64,000 nucleotides of DNA from Paracoccus everestensis. GTDB taxonomy: Bacteria > Pseudomonadota > Alphaproteobacteria > Rhodobacterales > Rhodobacteraceae. Location of the stretch: contig NZ_CP090836.1 in NCBI RefSeq assembly GCF_021491915.1, positions 1,226,501-1,290,500 on the forward strand, written 5' to 3'. A model generated the notes under the pieces. That model did no database searches. It saw only the letters and a list, made by a program, of their open reading frames with translations, and had not been told where the DNA came from. Shown here in pieces: positions 19,376 to 28,748 of this stretch (positions are counted from its first letter, which is position 1; each line of letters starts with the position of its first letter). Both the position numbers and the translations under genes were made by a program.

Positions 19376-20592
19376 AGATCCTGTTCATCCACCAGAATTT
19401 CCCCGGCCAGTTCCCGCATCTGGCCCTGGCCCTGGCAGGGCGCGGCCATCAGGTGCTGGCCCTGACGGATGAGAAGAACCAGCGGCCCAGTCCGGTCACG
19501 ACCCTACGTTACAAGACGCCCGACCCGGTGGCGGTGAATGGGCTGGGACGCAGCTATGCCGGTCACGCCGAACGCGGCTATCTGGCCGCACGGGGCGCGC
19601 GGGCGCTGCGCGACCGGCACGGCTTTACCCCAGACGTGATTATCGGCCACTCCGGCTGGGGCGAGACGCTGTTCCTGCGCGAAATCTGGCCCGACGCAAA
19701 GCTGCTGGCCTATGCCGAGCTTCTGTATCGCACGCGCGGCCACGACGTGGGCTTCGATCCCGAACTGCAACAAGACAGCGACGAGGCGCGGATCCTGGCC
19801 ATTGCCCGCTCTGCCCATCTGATCCAGGGGATCGTGCAAGCCGACGCGGCCATCGCGCCCACCCGGTATCAGGCCGACAGCTTTCCCCCGGAATTGCGCG
19901 CCAAGATCACCGTGATCCATGACGGCATCGACACGGTCCGCGTCTGCCCGGATCCGCAGGCCAGCCTGGCCCTGCCGGGCGGCCAGGCGCTGCACGCAGG
20001 GGACGAGGTTCTGTCCTATGTCAGCCGGTCGCTGGAGCCTTATCGCGGGTTCCACATCTTCCTGCGCGCGCTGCCCGATGTCCTGGCCGCCCGACCGCAG
20101 GCGCAGGTCGTGATCGTCGGGGCCGAGGGGGTCAGCTATGGCAACGCCCCCAAGGACGGCGGCACCTGGAAGGCGCGGATGCTGGCGGAACTGGGCGACC
20201 GGCTGGATTTGTCGCGCATCCATTTCCTGGGGCGCGTGGCCTATGACGACTATCTGTCGCTGATCCAGGTGGCGCGTGTGCATTGCTATCTGACCTATCC
20301 CTTCGTCCTGTCCTGGTCCTTGACCGAGGCAATGGCTGCAGGCGGCTATGTCGTCGCGTCCGATACCGAACCCGTCCGCGAATTGATCCGTGACGGTGAA
20401 AACGGGCGGTTGGTGCCCTTCTTCGATGTGCCCGCCCTGTCCGCCGCGCTGATCGCGGGGCTTGCTGGCGATCCTGACGCGGACCGGCTGCGCCAAGCGG
20501 CGCGGCAGACCATCACCGAAGGCTATGACCTGCACCGTCACAGCCTGCCGCGCCAGATCGAATGGGTGGAAAGCTTTGCCCCGATGGTCTAA
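19372..20592 (+). CDS. Glycosyltransferase, GT4-like, coupled to yejF
   Basis: A 406-residue GT-B fold glycosyltransferase. The N-terminal domain begins MKILFIHQNFPGQFPHLA, with FTPDVIIGHSGWGET as acceptor-side motif. The C-terminal donor domain has VIHDGIDTVRV, LSYVSRSLEPYRGFHIFLRA and AQVVIVGAEG. It also has the donor-binding block PFVLSWSLTEAMAAGGYVVASDTEPV with the family E-x7-E spacing less clearly seen. It probably transfers a sugar from a nucleotide donor to a lipid or polysaccharide; donor and acceptor are unknown. It has no membrane helix. Its ATG overlaps the yejF stop, so it is expressed with the peptide importer, an unexpected pairing. A 27-base gap separates it from cysS. Confidence 0.8.
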
Positions 20593-20619
20593 GCCTCGCC
20601 CATCAACACGAGGCGCATC

Positions 20620-22032
20620 ATGGTCGACATCCGGCTGACGAACACCCGCACCCGCAGGAAAGAGGCGTTCACGCCGATCGATCCGCAGAACGTGCGCCTG
20701 TATCTGTGCGGGCCGACCGTCTATGACCGGGCGCATCTGGGCAATGCCCGTCCCGTGCTGGTCTTCGACGTCCTGGTGCGTCTGCTGCGTCATGTTTATG
20801 GTGCAGACAGCGTGACTTATGTGCGGAACTTCACGGATGTTGACGACAAGATCAACGCCCGCGCCGCAGCCACCGGCCGCGACATCCGCGAGATCACCGA
20901 GGAAACGGTAGGCTGGTATCACGACGACATGGATGCCCTGGGCACCGCCCGTCCTGACCACGAACCGCGCGCGACCGAATACATCGTGCAGATGATCGCG
21001 ATGATCGAAACGCTGATCGCGCGCGGCAACGCCTACGAGGCCGAGGGCCATGTCCTGTTCGACGTGCGATCCTTCCCCGATTACGGCCGCCTGTCGGGCC
21101 GGTCGGTCGATGATATGATCGCCGGTGCCCGGGTCGAGGTCGCGCCCTTCAAGCGCGATCCCATGGATTTCGTGCTGTGGAAGCCCTCCGGGGCCGACCA
21201 GCCCGGCTGGGACAGCCCCTGGGGCCGTGGCCGCCCCGGCTGGCACATCGAATGTTCAGCCATGTCGGCGGCATTGCTGGGACCATCCTTCGACATCCAC
21301 GGGGGAGGCATAGACCTGCAGTTCCCGCATCACGAAAACGAGGTCGCCCAAAGCTGCTGCGCCCATCCAGGCACGGGTTTCGCCAATGTCTGGCTGCATA
21401 ACGAGATGCTGCAGGTCGAGGGCAAGAAGATGTCCAAGTCCCTGGGCAACTTCTTCACTGTGCGGGACTTGCTGGAAAAGGGCGTGCCCGGCGAGGTGAT
21501 CCGCTTCGTGATGCTGTCCACCCATTATCGCAAGCCGATGGATTGGACCGAGGCGAAAGAGCGCAATGCGCGCCAAGTTCTATCGACCTGGTACTATCAA
21601 ATTGATGGCATCAAAGCAGGTGCGTTGCCAGACGGGTTGGTGGATGCCTTGGCGAATGATCTGAATACCAGTGCTGCCCATACAGTCCTCAAAGATGCTG
21701 CCAAATCGGGGCGTGCCGCTGAACTTCGTGCAGGCTTGATGTTAATGGGTTACTTGCGCCCCGACGGAGGCCTCTCGAGGTGGGCTGCTGCCGAGGTCGA
21801 CAAGCAAAAGCACTTTGCGGAGGAGGTCTACCCTCTTTTTGATCTTAAGCGACTGGCTTGGAACCTACAGACTGCCAGAGAAAAAGCCGCGATCTCAAAA
21901 GACTATTCTGAAGTAGATCGTCTCAAGAATGCGTTGGCTGCCGCGGGAGTCGAGGTGCGTATGTCGAAGACCAAGGTCGATCTTGTTCCTGGTCGTGACT
22001 TTGACCCGCAGAGGCTAGGCCAACTCGCATGA
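20620..22032 (+). CDS. cysS: Cysteinyl-tRNA synthetase
   Basis: A 470-residue class I aminoacyl-tRNA synthetase. It has [20 protein letters not shown] (zinc Cys plus the HIGH-equivalent HLGN), WHIECSAM (zinc Cys and His), HHENEVAQS and KMSKSLGN. It charges tRNA-Cys. The first two thirds use the GC-rich codons of the neighbours. From about 21565 to 22020 the codon choice becomes conspicuously AT-richer (many TTG, GTT, GAT, AAA, a TTA), covering the anticodon-binding C-terminal part. Composition returns to GC-rich at the next gene. This suggests that the 3' third was replaced by recombination with a foreign cysS. The reading frame is intact. Its stop overlaps the next start by four bases. Confidence 0.95.
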   Translation: MVDIRLTNTRTRRKEAFTPIDPQNVRLYLCGPTVYDRAHLGNARPVLVFDVLVRLLRHVYGADSVTYVRNFTDVDDKINARAAATGRDIREITEETVGWYHDDMDALGTARPDHEPRATEYIVQMIAMIETLIARGNAYEAEGHVLFDVRSFPDYGRLSGRSVDDMIAGARVEVAPFKRDPMDFVLWKPSGADQPGWDSPWGRGRPGWHIECSAMSAALLGPSFDIHGGGIDLQFPHHENEVAQSCCAHPGTGFANVWLHNEMLQVEGKKMSKSLGNFFTVRDLLEKGVPGEVIRFVMLSTHYRKPMDWTEAKERNARQVLSTWYYQIDGIKAGALPDGLVDALANDLNTSAAHTVLKDAAKSGRAAELRAGLMLMGYLRPDGGLSRWAAAEVDKQKHFAEEVYPLFDLKRLAWNLQTAREKAAISKDYSEVDRLKNALAAAGVEVRMSKTKVDLVPGRDFDPQRLGQLA

Positions 22033-22799
22033 CCCTTGAAGCCTGCACCGAACTGGTCCGGACCCAGGATCCCGACCGCTTCGGTGCAACCTTGGTCGCC
22101 TGGCCGGAAGATCGTCCTGCACTGATAACGCTCTACGCCCTGAACCTCGAAATAGCCCGCGCGCCCTTTCAGTCCGCTGAACCCCTGCTGGCCGAGATGC
22201 GGCTGCAATGGTGGATCGACCGTCTGGCCGAGATGGGGACCGGAAAGACGGCGCCTCTGCATGACATCCTGACGCCGCTATGGGACGCTTGGGGGGATAG
22301 GGCCGGTCTGCTGGCCCCTTTGGGGGAAGCCCGCCGCCGGGACTGTTTTCGCGAACCGTTCGGTGGACCCGACGACGTGGTGGAATATGTCGCGGAAACC
22401 AGCGGGCGGCTGATGGTTCAGGCTGCGGCGCGGTTGGGCGCGGATGACCAAGGCCAGGCGGTCGCAGCCGATCAGGGCCTGGGAGCGGGGCTGGCGGCAT
22501 GGCTGCGGGCCTTGCCGCATCTTCAGCCGATGGGCCTTGGCCTGGCACGCGGCGACCTAGGCGACACCGTTCATCTGGCAAAACTTGCCGGCGATGCCCT
22601 GGACCGCGCGGCACGGTCTCGCAGGCTGCTGCCGAAACAAGCGGCAGCGGCGCTTTACCCCGGGCCGGGCGTGCGCGGTCTGTTGAAGGATATCCGTGCA
22701 GGACGTGTCAACGTTGTCGAGCAAGCTGTTGAAGTAACGCCTTTTCAGCGCAGGGCATCCTTGGCGCATCTGGCGTTGACGGGACGGTGGTGGCGGTAA
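22029..22799 (+). CDS. Squalene/phytoene synthase-family protein
   Basis: A 256-residue protein of the squalene/phytoene synthase superfamily, closer to the NDUFAF6-like branch than to true phytoene synthases. It shows [31 protein letters not shown] and [16 protein letters not shown]. The two Asp-rich D-x-x-x-D motifs that bind diphosphate in real prenyl synthases are missing or poor, so catalytic prenyl transfer is doubtful. Homologues in eukaryotes assist respiratory complex I assembly; that role is only a possibility here. It starts four bases inside the cysS end (ATGA), so it is translationally coupled to cysS. Confidence 0.75.
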   Translation: MTLEACTELVRTQDPDRFGATLVAWPEDRPALITLYALNLEIARAPFQSAEPLLAEMRLQWWIDRLAEMGTGKTAPLHDILTPLWDAWGDRAGLLAPLGEARRRDCFREPFGGPDDVVEYVAETSGRLMVQAAARLGADDQGQAVAADQGLGAGLAAWLRALPHLQPMGLGLARGDLGDTVHLAKLAGDALDRAARSRRLLPKQAAAALYPGPGVRGLLKDIRAGRVNVVEQAVEVTPFQRRASLAHLALTGRWWR

Positions 22800-22887
22800 G
22801 GCGGTGACCTTGTCGCGTCCATAAACCCTCTTTTCATGCTTTGGCTGATATGAAAGGAATTGGGCGAACAGGCGGGGCGAAAAACGG

Positions 22888-23760
22888 ATGGCCAAGGGCG
22901 GACTGGATGCACAGGCAAGGCAGGGCTATGCCCTGATCGCGCCGCCATTCCTGTATGCCTTGCTGGTGTTGGCCGCGCCCTTGCTGACCATCCTGACCTA
23001 CAGCTTCCTGACCGACGGATATCTGGAGGTCGTGCGCGACTTCACGATGGCCAACTATGTCCAGGTCTGGACCGATCCCATCGTGCGCACGATCATGATG
23101 CGGTCGCTGATGGTGTCGGCCTTGGTGACGCTGGTCACGGTTCTGCTGGCCTTTCCGGTGGCCTATTACGTCAGCTTCATGGTGCGTCCGGAAAAGAAAT
23201 CCCTGTGGCTGTTCCTGATCACCATCCCGTTCTGGACCAGCTATCTGATCCGGGTGTTCCTGTGGAAGGTGATCCTGGGATATAACGGCGTCATAAACTC
23301 CAGCCTGACGGGGCTTGGCATCATCGACGAGCCGCTAACCTTCATCCTGTACAACGTGAATTCCATCGTCATCACGCTGGCCCATGCCTATGCGCCCTTT
23401 GCCATCCTGCCGATCTTCGTGGCCCTGGAAAAGATCGACCGGTCCTTGCTGGAATCCGGGCGCGACCTGGGCGAAAGCCGGGCGATGACCTTCTGGCGTG
23501 TCACATTGCCGCTGGCGATGCCGGGGGTGCTGGCGGCGGTGCTGATCGTCTTCATCCCGACCATCGGCGACTACGTCACGCCCGAACTGATCGGCGGCGG
23601 CAAGATCCCGATGATCGCCAACCTGATCCAGGTGCAGATGCTGGCGCTGGACAACCGCCCGCTGGGATCTGCTCTGGCGGTGACCGCCATGGCCATTGTT
23701 GCGCTTGTCAGCATCGTCTTTCTGCTGATCAACCGCCGCTTCCTCAAGGTGCGCTCGTGA
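22888..23760 (+). CDS. ABC transporter permease, spermidine/putrescine type (PotB-like)
   Basis: A 290-residue inner-membrane permease with six predicted helices. It begins with YALIAPPFLYALLVLAAPLLTILTYSFL, then FPVAYYVSFMVRPEKKSLWLFL and WTSYLIRVFLWKVIL, which are typical of PotB-type subunits. The EAA loop is LLESGRDLGESRAMTFWRVTLPLAMPG. It forms the channel together with the next permease. The ATG at 22888 is the first plausible start after the preceding gene. Its stop overlaps the downstream start by four bases. No substrate-binding protein gene is adjacent, so the transported compound (polyamine or similar cation) is assigned by family only. Confidence 0.85.
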   Translation: MAKGGLDAQARQGYALIAPPFLYALLVLAAPLLTILTYSFLTDGYLEVVRDFTMANYVQVWTDPIVRTIMMRSLMVSALVTLVTVLLAFPVAYYVSFMVRPEKKSLWLFLITIPFWTSYLIRVFLWKVILGYNGVINSSLTGLGIIDEPLTFILYNVNSIVITLAHAYAPFAILPIFVALEKIDRSLLESGRDLGESRAMTFWRVTLPLAMPGVLAAVLIVFIPTIGDYVTPELIGGGKIPMIANLIQVQMLALDNRPLGSALAVTAMAIVALVSIVFLLINRRFLKVRS

Positions 23761-24569
23761 AGGGGCAGGGGCGCGGCTTGCAGGTCTATGCGGTGTTCTA
23801 TCTGCTGTTCCTTTATGCGCCGATCATCCTGCTGCCGTTGTTCGCCTTCAACTCCGGCACGATCATCGCCTTTCCCCTGCAAGGCTTCACGACCGACTGG
23901 TTTTCGCAGATGTGGGCCAACGCCACGCTGCGCACCGCGCTGACCAATTCGCTGATCATCGCGGTCAGCGCGGCGATCCTGGCGACCTGCCTTGGCATCT
24001 TTGCCGCCCGCGCCTCCACCCTGTTCGAGTTTCCGGGCAAGGGCGGGATGATGGGCTTCATCCTGCTGCCGATGGTTCTGCCGGAAATCATCGTGGCCAT
24101 GTCGCTGCTGGTCGTGCTGCTGGGCGCAGGGGTGCAGCTGTCGATCCTGACGGTGATCGTCGGCCACGTCCTGATCTGCATGCCCTATGCCATTGCCATC
24201 CTGTCCACGGCATTCTCCAGCCTCGACAAATCGCTGGAGGAAGCGGCCTATGACCTGGGCGAGACGCGGTGGAGCGCGTTCCGCCTGGTCACCTTGCCGC
24301 TGGTCATGCCGGGGATCATCAGTTCTCTGCTGATTTCCTTTACCATCAGCCTGGACGAATTCATCATCGCCTTCTTCCTGGCGGGCAACCAGCCGACGCT
24401 GCCCACCTATATCTTCAGCCAGCTTCGCTTTCCCAAGCAGATCCCGATGATCATGGCGCTTGGAACGGTGCTGGTGGCGCTGTCCATCGTGCTGCTGGCG
24501 CTTGGCGAATACTTCCGCCGCCGCGGCAATGCCCGCATGGGCGGCAATCCGACCGGAGGGTTCCTGTGA
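23757..24569 (+). CDS. ABC transporter permease, spermidine/putrescine type (PotC-like)
   Basis: A 270-residue second permease. It shows YAVFYLLFLYAPIILLPLFAFNSG at the N-terminus, LPMVLPEIIVAMSLLVVLLGAG, then the EAA loop LEEAAYDLGETRWSAFRLVTLPLVMPGI, and SFTISLDEFIIAFFLAG. These are strong matches to PotC-type subunits. The start codon is GTG at 23757, overlapping the upstream stop; the 3' end overlaps the ATPase start by four bases. The three genes are thus tightly coupled and should be made in equal amounts. Confidence 0.87.
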   Translation: MKGQGRGLQVYAVFYLLFLYAPIILLPLFAFNSGTIIAFPLQGFTTDWFSQMWANATLRTALTNSLIIAVSAAILATCLGIFAARASTLFEFPGKGGMMGFILLPMVLPEIIVAMSLLVVLLGAGVQLSILTVIVGHVLICMPYAIAILSTAFSSLDKSLEEAAYDLGETRWSAFRLVTLPLVMPGIISSLLISFTISLDEFIIAFFLAGNQPTLPTYIFSQLRFPKQIPMIMALGTVLVALSIVLLALGEYFRRRGNARMGGNPTGGFL

Positions 24570-25687
24570 CCGACGACCGCAAGCCGATGATCGAATGTCG
24601 CGGCGTCCACAAGCATTACGGCGATTACCACGCGCTGCGGGGCATCGACCTGACCATCCGTGCCGGAGAGTTCTTTTCGCTACTGGGACCGTCCGGCTGT
24701 GGCAAGACCACGCTGCTGCGCACCATCGCGGGGTTCGAGGACATCTCGGAAGGCGCCATCCTGATCGACGAAAAGCATATGGAGGAGGTGCCCGCGAACA
24801 AGCGGCCCACCAACATGGTCTTCCAGTCCTATGCGATTTTCCCGCATCTGACAGTGGCGCAGAACGTGGCCTTTGGCCTGCGCCGCGATCCGCGCGGCAA
24901 GGCGGAAAAGGCGGCCCTGGTCGAGGAAGCCTTGGCGATGGTCGGCCTGCGCGGCTTTGGCAACCGCGCAGCGCACGCGCTGTCGGGCGGTCAGCGCCAG
25001 CGGGTGGCCCTTGCCCGCGCGCTGATCCTCAAGCCCAAGGTGCTGCTGCTGGATGAACCGCTGTCCGCGCTGGATCGCAAGATGCGCGAACAGATGCAGG
25101 TGGAACTGATCAAGCTGCAGCGCCAGGTGGGCATTACCTTCGTGCTGGTGACGCATGACCAGGAGGAAGCCTTGGTCATGTCCGACCGCATCGCCGTCAT
25201 GTTCGAGGGCGAGATTGCCCAGCTTGACGGCCCCGAGGCGCTGTATGCCCGCCCCGCCACCCGCCGGGTCGCCGATTTCATCGGCGTGATGAACTTTCTG
25301 CCCGCGCGGATCCTGGGCGAACAGGCGGGCGTCGCCACGGTCGAGGTTCCGGGCCTTGGCACCGTGGACCTGCCCGAACGCCAGATCAGCCGCGCCAATC
25401 CCGACGACGATGGCCCGACCATCGGTTTCCGGCCGGAAACCATGACGCTTGTCGGCCCGACCCAAACCCATACGCAGCCGCGCGAAACGAGCGCCTCCAT
25501 CGACGAGGTCGTCTATTACGGCGACATGACCTATTACGACCTGCGGCTGGACGGCGCGGCAGGGATGGACGGAAAGGCGCGGCCCGTGCGGATCTCCATG
25601 CGCAACGTCTTTGGCCGCGACGTGCAGGAGGTCGGGACACGGACGCGCCTGGCTTGGTCGCCGGGATCCCTGGTCCTGTTCCGCTGA
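24566..25687 (+). CDS. ABC transporter ATP-binding protein, spermidine/putrescine type (PotA-like)
   Basis: A 373-residue ATPase starting at GTG 24566 (MTDDRKPMIECRGVHKHYGDY). It has Walker A LGPSGCGKTTLLRTIAGF, the Q-loop MVFQSYAIFPHLTV, the signature [16 protein letters not shown], Walker B VLLLDEPLSALDRKM and the H-loop VLVTHDQEEAL. The C-terminal TOBE domain (after residue about 240) includes FIGVMNFLPARIL and IGFRPETMTL, typical of PotA. It drives the two upstream permeases. The order permease-permease-ATPase with no binding protein implies that the binding protein is encoded elsewhere. Confidence 0.9.
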   Translation: MTDDRKPMIECRGVHKHYGDYHALRGIDLTIRAGEFFSLLGPSGCGKTTLLRTIAGFEDISEGAILIDEKHMEEVPANKRPTNMVFQSYAIFPHLTVAQNVAFGLRRDPRGKAEKAALVEEALAMVGLRGFGNRAAHALSGGQRQRVALARALILKPKVLLLDEPLSALDRKMREQMQVELIKLQRQVGITFVLVTHDQEEALVMSDRIAVMFEGEIAQLDGPEALYARPATRRVADFIGVMNFLPARILGEQAGVATVEVPGLGTVDLPERQISRANPDDDGPTIGFRPETMTLVGPTQTHTQPRETSASIDEVVYYGDMTYYDLRLDGAAGMDGKARPVRISMRNVFGRDVQEVGTRTRLAWSPGSLVLFR

Positions 25688-25749
25688 TGCTTGCAGAAGT
25701 GCGGCCGCTTGCCTAGAACGCGCCCTGACTTGGCTGAAAGGGGCGCGTC

Positions 25750-26847
25750 ATGGGTTTTCGCATGGGTATTGTCGGCTTGCCGAACGTGGGCAAATCGACC
25801 TTGTTCAACGCGCTGACGAAAACTGCTGCCGCGCAGGCCGCAAACTTTCCCTTTTGCACCATCGAACCGAACGTCGGCGATGTGGCCGTTCCCGATCCCC
25901 GGCTTGACACGCTGGCCGGGATCGCGGGCAGCAAGCAGATCATCCCGACCCGCATCACCTTTGTGGACATCGCGGGTCTGGTAAAGGGCGCCAGCAAGGG
26001 CGAGGGGTTGGGCAACCAGTTCCTTGCCAATATCCGCGAGGTCGATGCCATCGCCCATGTCCTGCGCTGCTTCGAGGATGGGGATGTCACCCATGTCGAA
26101 GGCCGCGTCGATCCGATCGCCGATGCGGAAACCATCGAGACCGAGCTGATGATCGCCGATCTGGAATCGGTTGAACGCCGGCTGGCCAACATCGCCCGCA
26201 AGCTGAAAGGCGGCGACAAGGACGCCGTGGCCCAGGAAAAGCTGCTGAAGGCTGCGCAGGCCGCGCTTGGATCCGGCAAGCCCGCCCGCACCGTCCAAGT
26301 GGCCGAGGATGAGCGGAAGGCCTGGGATATGCTGCAACTGCTGACCGCCAAGCCCGTCTTGTTCGTCTGCAATGTCGAGGAGGACAAGGCCGCCACTGGC
26401 AACGCCCAGTCCGACCGCGTCGCCAAGATGGCCGCCGAACAGGGCGCGGGCCATGTCGTGATTTCCGCCCGGATCGAGGAGGAGATCAGCCAGCTTCCTG
26501 CCGAGGAGGCGACGATGTTCCTTGAAGAAATGGGCCTGCACGAGGCGGGCTTGGACCGCCTGATCCGCGAAGGCTACAAGCTGCTGGGCCTGGACACCTA
26601 TTTCACTGTCGGTCCCAAGGAAGCCCGCGCCTGGACCATCCACAAGGGAACGCTGGCCCCGCAGGCCGCGGGCGTGATCCACGGCGATTTCGAACGCGGC
26701 TTCATCCGCGCCGAAACCATCGCCTATGACGATTACGTCGCCTACAAGGGCGAGGCTGGCGCGCGAGAGGCGGGCAAGTTCCGGGTGGAAGGCAAGACCT
26801 ATCCCGTCAAGGACGGCGACGTGCTGCATTTCTTGTTCAACGCCTGA
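25750..26847 (+). CDS. ychF: Ribosome-associated ATPase YchF (Obg family)
   Basis: A 365-residue protein. It has the P-loop [14 protein letters not shown] at residues 9-22, [23 protein letters not shown] (switch region with DxxG), and a NxxE-type specificity motif ([10 protein letters not shown]) that replaces NKxD and makes YchF prefer ATP over GTP. The C-terminal TGS domain is present ([18 protein letters not shown] to [14 protein letters not shown]). It is a universally conserved protein linked to translation and oxidative stress responses. AAAGGGGCG before the ATG serves as ribosome binding site. It is convergent with the sigma-like gene, with six bases between the stops. Confidence 0.95.
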   Translation: MGFRMGIVGLPNVGKSTLFNALTKTAAAQAANFPFCTIEPNVGDVAVPDPRLDTLAGIAGSKQIIPTRITFVDIAGLVKGASKGEGLGNQFLANIREVDAIAHVLRCFEDGDVTHVEGRVDPIADAETIETELMIADLESVERRLANIARKLKGGDKDAVAQEKLLKAAQAALGSGKPARTVQVAEDERKAWDMLQLLTAKPVLFVCNVEEDKAATGNAQSDRVAKMAAEQGAGHVVISARIEEEISQLPAEEATMFLEEMGLHEAGLDRLIREGYKLLGLDTYFTVGPKEARAWTIHKGTLAPQAAGVIHGDFERGFIRAETIAYDDYVAYKGEAGAREAGKFRVEGKTYPVKDGDVLHFLFNA

Positions 26848-26853
26848 CGCCTT

Positions 26854-27612
26854 TCAGCGCGCCCAGAAATACCACGCCGCCGCTGCCGCCAGCAGAACCA
26901 CGACGATCCCCAAGGGGCCGCGCCACCACGGCCTGCGCTCCAGCGGATCGACCGACAGCGGTGCCGCCCCATGGCCCAGGTTTTCGCGGATCCGCTGCCG
27001 CGCGCGGGCCGGGGCCATCACCGGCGTCAGGTCGTCGGCAAAGCGCGCCAGCCGTTCCTGCCATTCCGCGACCTGCGCCCGGTCCGGAGATGCAGGCTGG
27101 GTGACCTGGATCCCAAGCGCCCGTTCGGCGGCGGCAAGGCTGTCCCCGTCATCCGCGGCATGGCCGGCCAGCCGTTCCAACCCTTCGTGCAGAGCATGGC
27201 GGGCTTCGTCGACGGGAATGCCCTGGCGGGCCGCAAGCCGGGGATAATCCAGCCCTTCCAGGTAAGCGATGCGCACCAGCCCCTGGGCCGTGCCGTCCCC
27301 ACGGTTCCCCGCAGCGACCGAGGAGGGCAGGGGGCGTTCGCGCCGGTGGTCCATGGCCCGGTCGCGCGCCTGCGTCGAAAGCCATGCCTTCGGCGACAAG
27401 CCGCTGTCGCCGAACTGCTTTGCGTCATGCCAGATGCGGACATAGACCTGTTCCAGTGCCTCCTCGGCCTCGCGCCTGTCCTTGAGGATCGATAGGCACA
27501 ATGCGTTCAAGCCTGCCGATGTGATTTCGTAAAGCATATCAAAGGCGCGGCGGTCGCCCTTGGCGACACGGGTGACCAGATCCTCCAGCATCGTTTGATT
27601 AGTATTCTGCAA
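26854..27612 (-). CDS. Membrane-tethered ECF sigma factor/anti-sigma-like fusion protein
   Basis: A 252-residue protein that appears to fuse two functions usually on separate genes. Residues about 8-92 resemble sigma-70 region 2 ([57 protein letters not shown]). Residues about 108-150 resemble region 4 ([27 protein letters not shown]). Residues about 155-215 resemble the RskA anti-sigma domain ([20 protein letters not shown]). The last 22 residues are a membrane helix ([19 protein letters not shown]), so the protein would be tail-anchored with its sigma part in the cytoplasm. It might act as a transcription factor released by proteolysis, or be a degenerate decoy. The fusion reading is inference; an alternative is a sigma-like membrane protein of unknown role. 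It is divergent from cobS. Confidence 0.65.
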   Translation of the reverse strand: MQNTNQTMLEDLVTRVAKGDRRAFDMLYEITSAGLNALCLSILKDRREAEEALEQVYVRIWHDAKQFGDSGLSPKAWLSTQARDRAMDHRRERPLPSSVAAGNRGDGTAQGLVRIAYLEGLDYPRLAARQGIPVDEARHALHEGLERLAGHAADDGDSLAAAERALGIQVTQPASPDRAQVAEWQERLARFADDLTPVMAPARARQRIRENLGHGAAPLSVDPLERRPWWRGPLGIVVVLLAAAAAWYFWAR

Positions 27613-27740
27613 GGGGCGGCGATCCTCTTGTGGTTGCGGGCCAACTTAGCAGGCCGGGGCGCCCCGTCAACGCAACCCCGTCTTGCACGCGGCGGACTTA
27701 TGCGCGATCAAGGCCTGCGATACGAGGAAAGGGCCATGCG

Positions 27741-28715
27741 ATGCTGGACATGAATGCCAAACCGACTGAGGAAATCGACCTGCGCGAGGTGTTCGGTCTG
27801 GACAGCGACATGAAGGTCAAGGGCTTTGCCGAACGGTCGGACCGCGTGCCGGAAATCGACAGCACCTACAAGTTCGACCCCGACACCACGATGGCGATTC
27901 TGGCGGGATTCGCTTATAACCGCCGGGTGATGATCCAGGGTTATCACGGCACCGGGAAATCGACGCATATCGAACAGGTGGCGGCCCGGCTGAACTGGCC
28001 CTGCGTGCGGGTCAACCTGGACAGCCATGTCAGCCGCATCGACCTGATCGGCAAGGACGCGATCAAGCTGGTCGAGGGCAAGCAGGTCACGGTGTTCCAC
28101 GAAGGCATCCTGCCCTGGGCGCTGCGCAACCCGACCGCCATCGTCTTCGACGAATATGACGCGGGCCGGGCGGATGTGATGTTCGTGATCCAGCGGGTTC
28201 TGGAAACGGACGGCAAGCTGACCCTTCTGGACCAGAACGAGGTGATCACGCCCAACCCTTATTTCCGGCTGTTCGCCACCGCCAACACGGTGGGCCTGGG
28301 CGACACGACGGGCCTTTATCACGGCACGCAGCAGATCAACCAGGGCCAGATGGACCGCTGGTCGCTGGTCTCCACCCTGAACTATCTGTCCCATGACGCC
28401 GAGGCCGCGATCGTGCTGGCCAAGAACCCAACCTACAACACCGAAAAGGGCCGCAAGTGCATCGGCCAGATGGTGACGCTGGCGGACCTGACGCGCACGG
28501 CCTTCATGCAGGGCGACCTGTCCACCGTCATGTCGCCGCGCACGGTCATCACTTGGGCGCAGAACGCGCGCATCTTCGGCAACAACGTGGGCTATGCCTT
28601 CCGGCTGACCTTCCTGAACAAGTGCGACGAGCTGGAACGCCAGACGGTGGCCGAATTCTATCAGCGCCTGTTTGACGAGGAATTGCCGGAAAGTGCGGCC
28701 GCAAAGGCCAAGTGA
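27741..28715 (+). CDS. cobS: Cobaltochelatase subunit CobS
   Basis: A 324-residue AAA+ ATPase of the aerobic cobalamin pathway. It shows the family start [15 protein letters not shown], Walker [15 protein letters not shown] at about residues 66-79, [17 protein letters not shown], Walker [17 protein letters not shown] and [20 protein letters not shown]. With CobT and CobN it inserts cobalt into hydrogenobyrinate a,c-diamide using ATP. The ATG at 27741 follows GAGGAAAGG at a good distance. cobT, often the next gene in alphaproteobacteria, is not here; the next gene is an oppositely oriented reductase. No cobalamin riboswitch was recognised upstream. Confidence 0.93.
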   Translation: MLDMNAKPTEEIDLREVFGLDSDMKVKGFAERSDRVPEIDSTYKFDPDTTMAILAGFAYNRRVMIQGYHGTGKSTHIEQVAARLNWPCVRVNLDSHVSRIDLIGKDAIKLVEGKQVTVFHEGILPWALRNPTAIVFDEYDAGRADVMFVIQRVLETDGKLTLLDQNEVITPNPYFRLFATANTVGLGDTTGLYHGTQQINQGQMDRWSLVSTLNYLSHDAEAAIVLAKNPTYNTEKGRKCIGQMVTLADLTRTAFMQGDLSTVMSPRTVITWAQNARIFGNNVGYAFRLTFLNKCDELERQTVAEFYQRLFDEELPESAAAKAK

Positions 28716-28718
28716 CGG

Positions 28719-28739
28719 GGCGGGCCGTTCTGGCCCGCC
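28719..28739. terminator. GC-rich hairpin between convergent cobS and the reductase gene
   Basis: An 8-bp perfect stem GGCGGGCC/GGCCCGCC with a 5-base loop lies four bases after the cobS stop and before the convergent gene's stop. There is no T run, so intrinsic termination is uncertain; it may protect 3' ends or work in both directions. Confidence 0.45.
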
Positions 28740-28748
28740 GCCGGTTGA

